From: JBEEJZ01 sp046046915
GTDB taxonomy: Bacteria; Pseudomonadota; Gammaproteobacteria; Burkholderiales; Burkholderiaceae_C
Assembly (NCBI GenBank): GCA_046046915.1
Contig: JBJOIT010000060.1
Coordinates: 1-15,258 of the forward strand
DNA: 15,258 bases
Direction: 5' to 3'
Numbering within the stretch: the stretch's first letter is position 1; every line of letters starts with the position of its first letter. Shown here one piece after another: positions 15,136 through 15,258 of this stretch. Made by a program: the position numbers and the translations under genes. Under the pieces are notes generated by a model. It was not told where the DNA came from. It worked only from the letters and a program-made list of their open reading frames with translations, and ran no database searches.

Positions 15136-15258
15136 GTGCCGCGAATTTTAGTCAGGCCCCTTTTTTGCGGCGCTGCATATGGCCTTATGGCCTTGACGGT
15201 TGCCGGTTGCGGGCAACCCGGCGCACTCTACCTGCCCCAACCCACGCCCCATGTTCGC
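15136..15258 (+). CDS. lptM: LPS translocon maturation lipoprotein LptM (YifL-like), partial at right edge
   Basis: This small lipoprotein assists maturation of the LptDE translocon. Forty-one codons are visible before the window ends. Starting at the GTG (15136-15138), the peptide has an Arg-containing n-region (Arg3, Arg7), a hydrophobic core and the lipobox VAGC with Cys25. It is followed by CGQPGALYLP, close to the CGQ(R/K)GPLYLP hallmark of LptM. The GTG is chosen because a later ATG (codon 18) would leave too short a signal peptide and because an AGATGA stretch lies upstream; the start remains uncertain. Placement divergent from cyaY, with 21 bp between starts, supports the identity. 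Gly29-Ala30 replaces the usual Gly-Pro. Confidence 0.82.
   Translation, partial: MPRILVRPLFCGAAYGLMALTVAGCGQPGALYLPQPTPHVR

Noticed and set aside
1..15258. CRISPR array, tRNA or rRNA genes, toxin-antitoxin or phage defence genes
   Set aside because: No regularly spaced repeats, no tRNA cloverleaf-like segment and no defence-type domain were found; nearly all of the sequence is occupied by recognised housekeeping genes.

Overview
The window looks like core chromosome of a betaproteobacterium, most likely from the Comamonadaceae (Rhodoferax/Polaromonas/Limnohabitans-like). This rests on moderately high G+C content, on protein sequences that read like that family, and on the gene order pilMNOPQ-aroK-aroB-dgt next to gltB, with divergent ponA, cyaY and lptM. 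The taxonomic call is inference from remembered gene order and protein style; no search was run.

Layout. A long leftward (minus-strand) gene train fills 1-12141. Read in the direction of transcription it is pilM, pilN, pilO, pilP, pilQ (type IV pilus inner-membrane alignment complex and outer-membrane secretin), aroK and aroB (shikimate pathway), dgt (dGTP triphosphohydrolase), a DUF1415 protein, a SAM-dependent methyltransferase of the METTL25/RRNAD1-like type, a REP-associated tyrosine transposase (RAYT) bounded by hairpin repeats, and the 5' third of gltB (glutamate synthase large subunit), which runs off the left edge. Genes from pilM to the methyltransferase are separated by at most 43 nt, and several overlap by 4-8 nt, so one transcription unit or several nested ones is plausible. 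gltB has its own promoter.

To the right, ponA (bifunctional penicillin-binding protein 1A) is transcribed rightward, divergent from pilM across a gap of about 260 bp. It converges on cyaY (frataxin) with the two stop codons directly abutting. lptM, a small lipoprotein of the LPS translocon, starts divergently 21 bp beyond cyaY and is cut by the right edge.

The only clearly accessory piece is the RAYT element at about 1937-2758. It has a perfect 27-bp hairpin at each end in inverted orientation. Its right hairpin supplies the stop codon of the methyltransferase, and its left hairpin abuts the gltB promoter. That promoter contains both a perfect sigma-54 -24/-12 match and an overlapping good sigma-70 match. 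I see no CRISPR array, tRNA, rRNA, phage region or defence system. The rest is well-known housekeeping content; the least characterised proteins are the DUF1415 protein and the methyltransferase.
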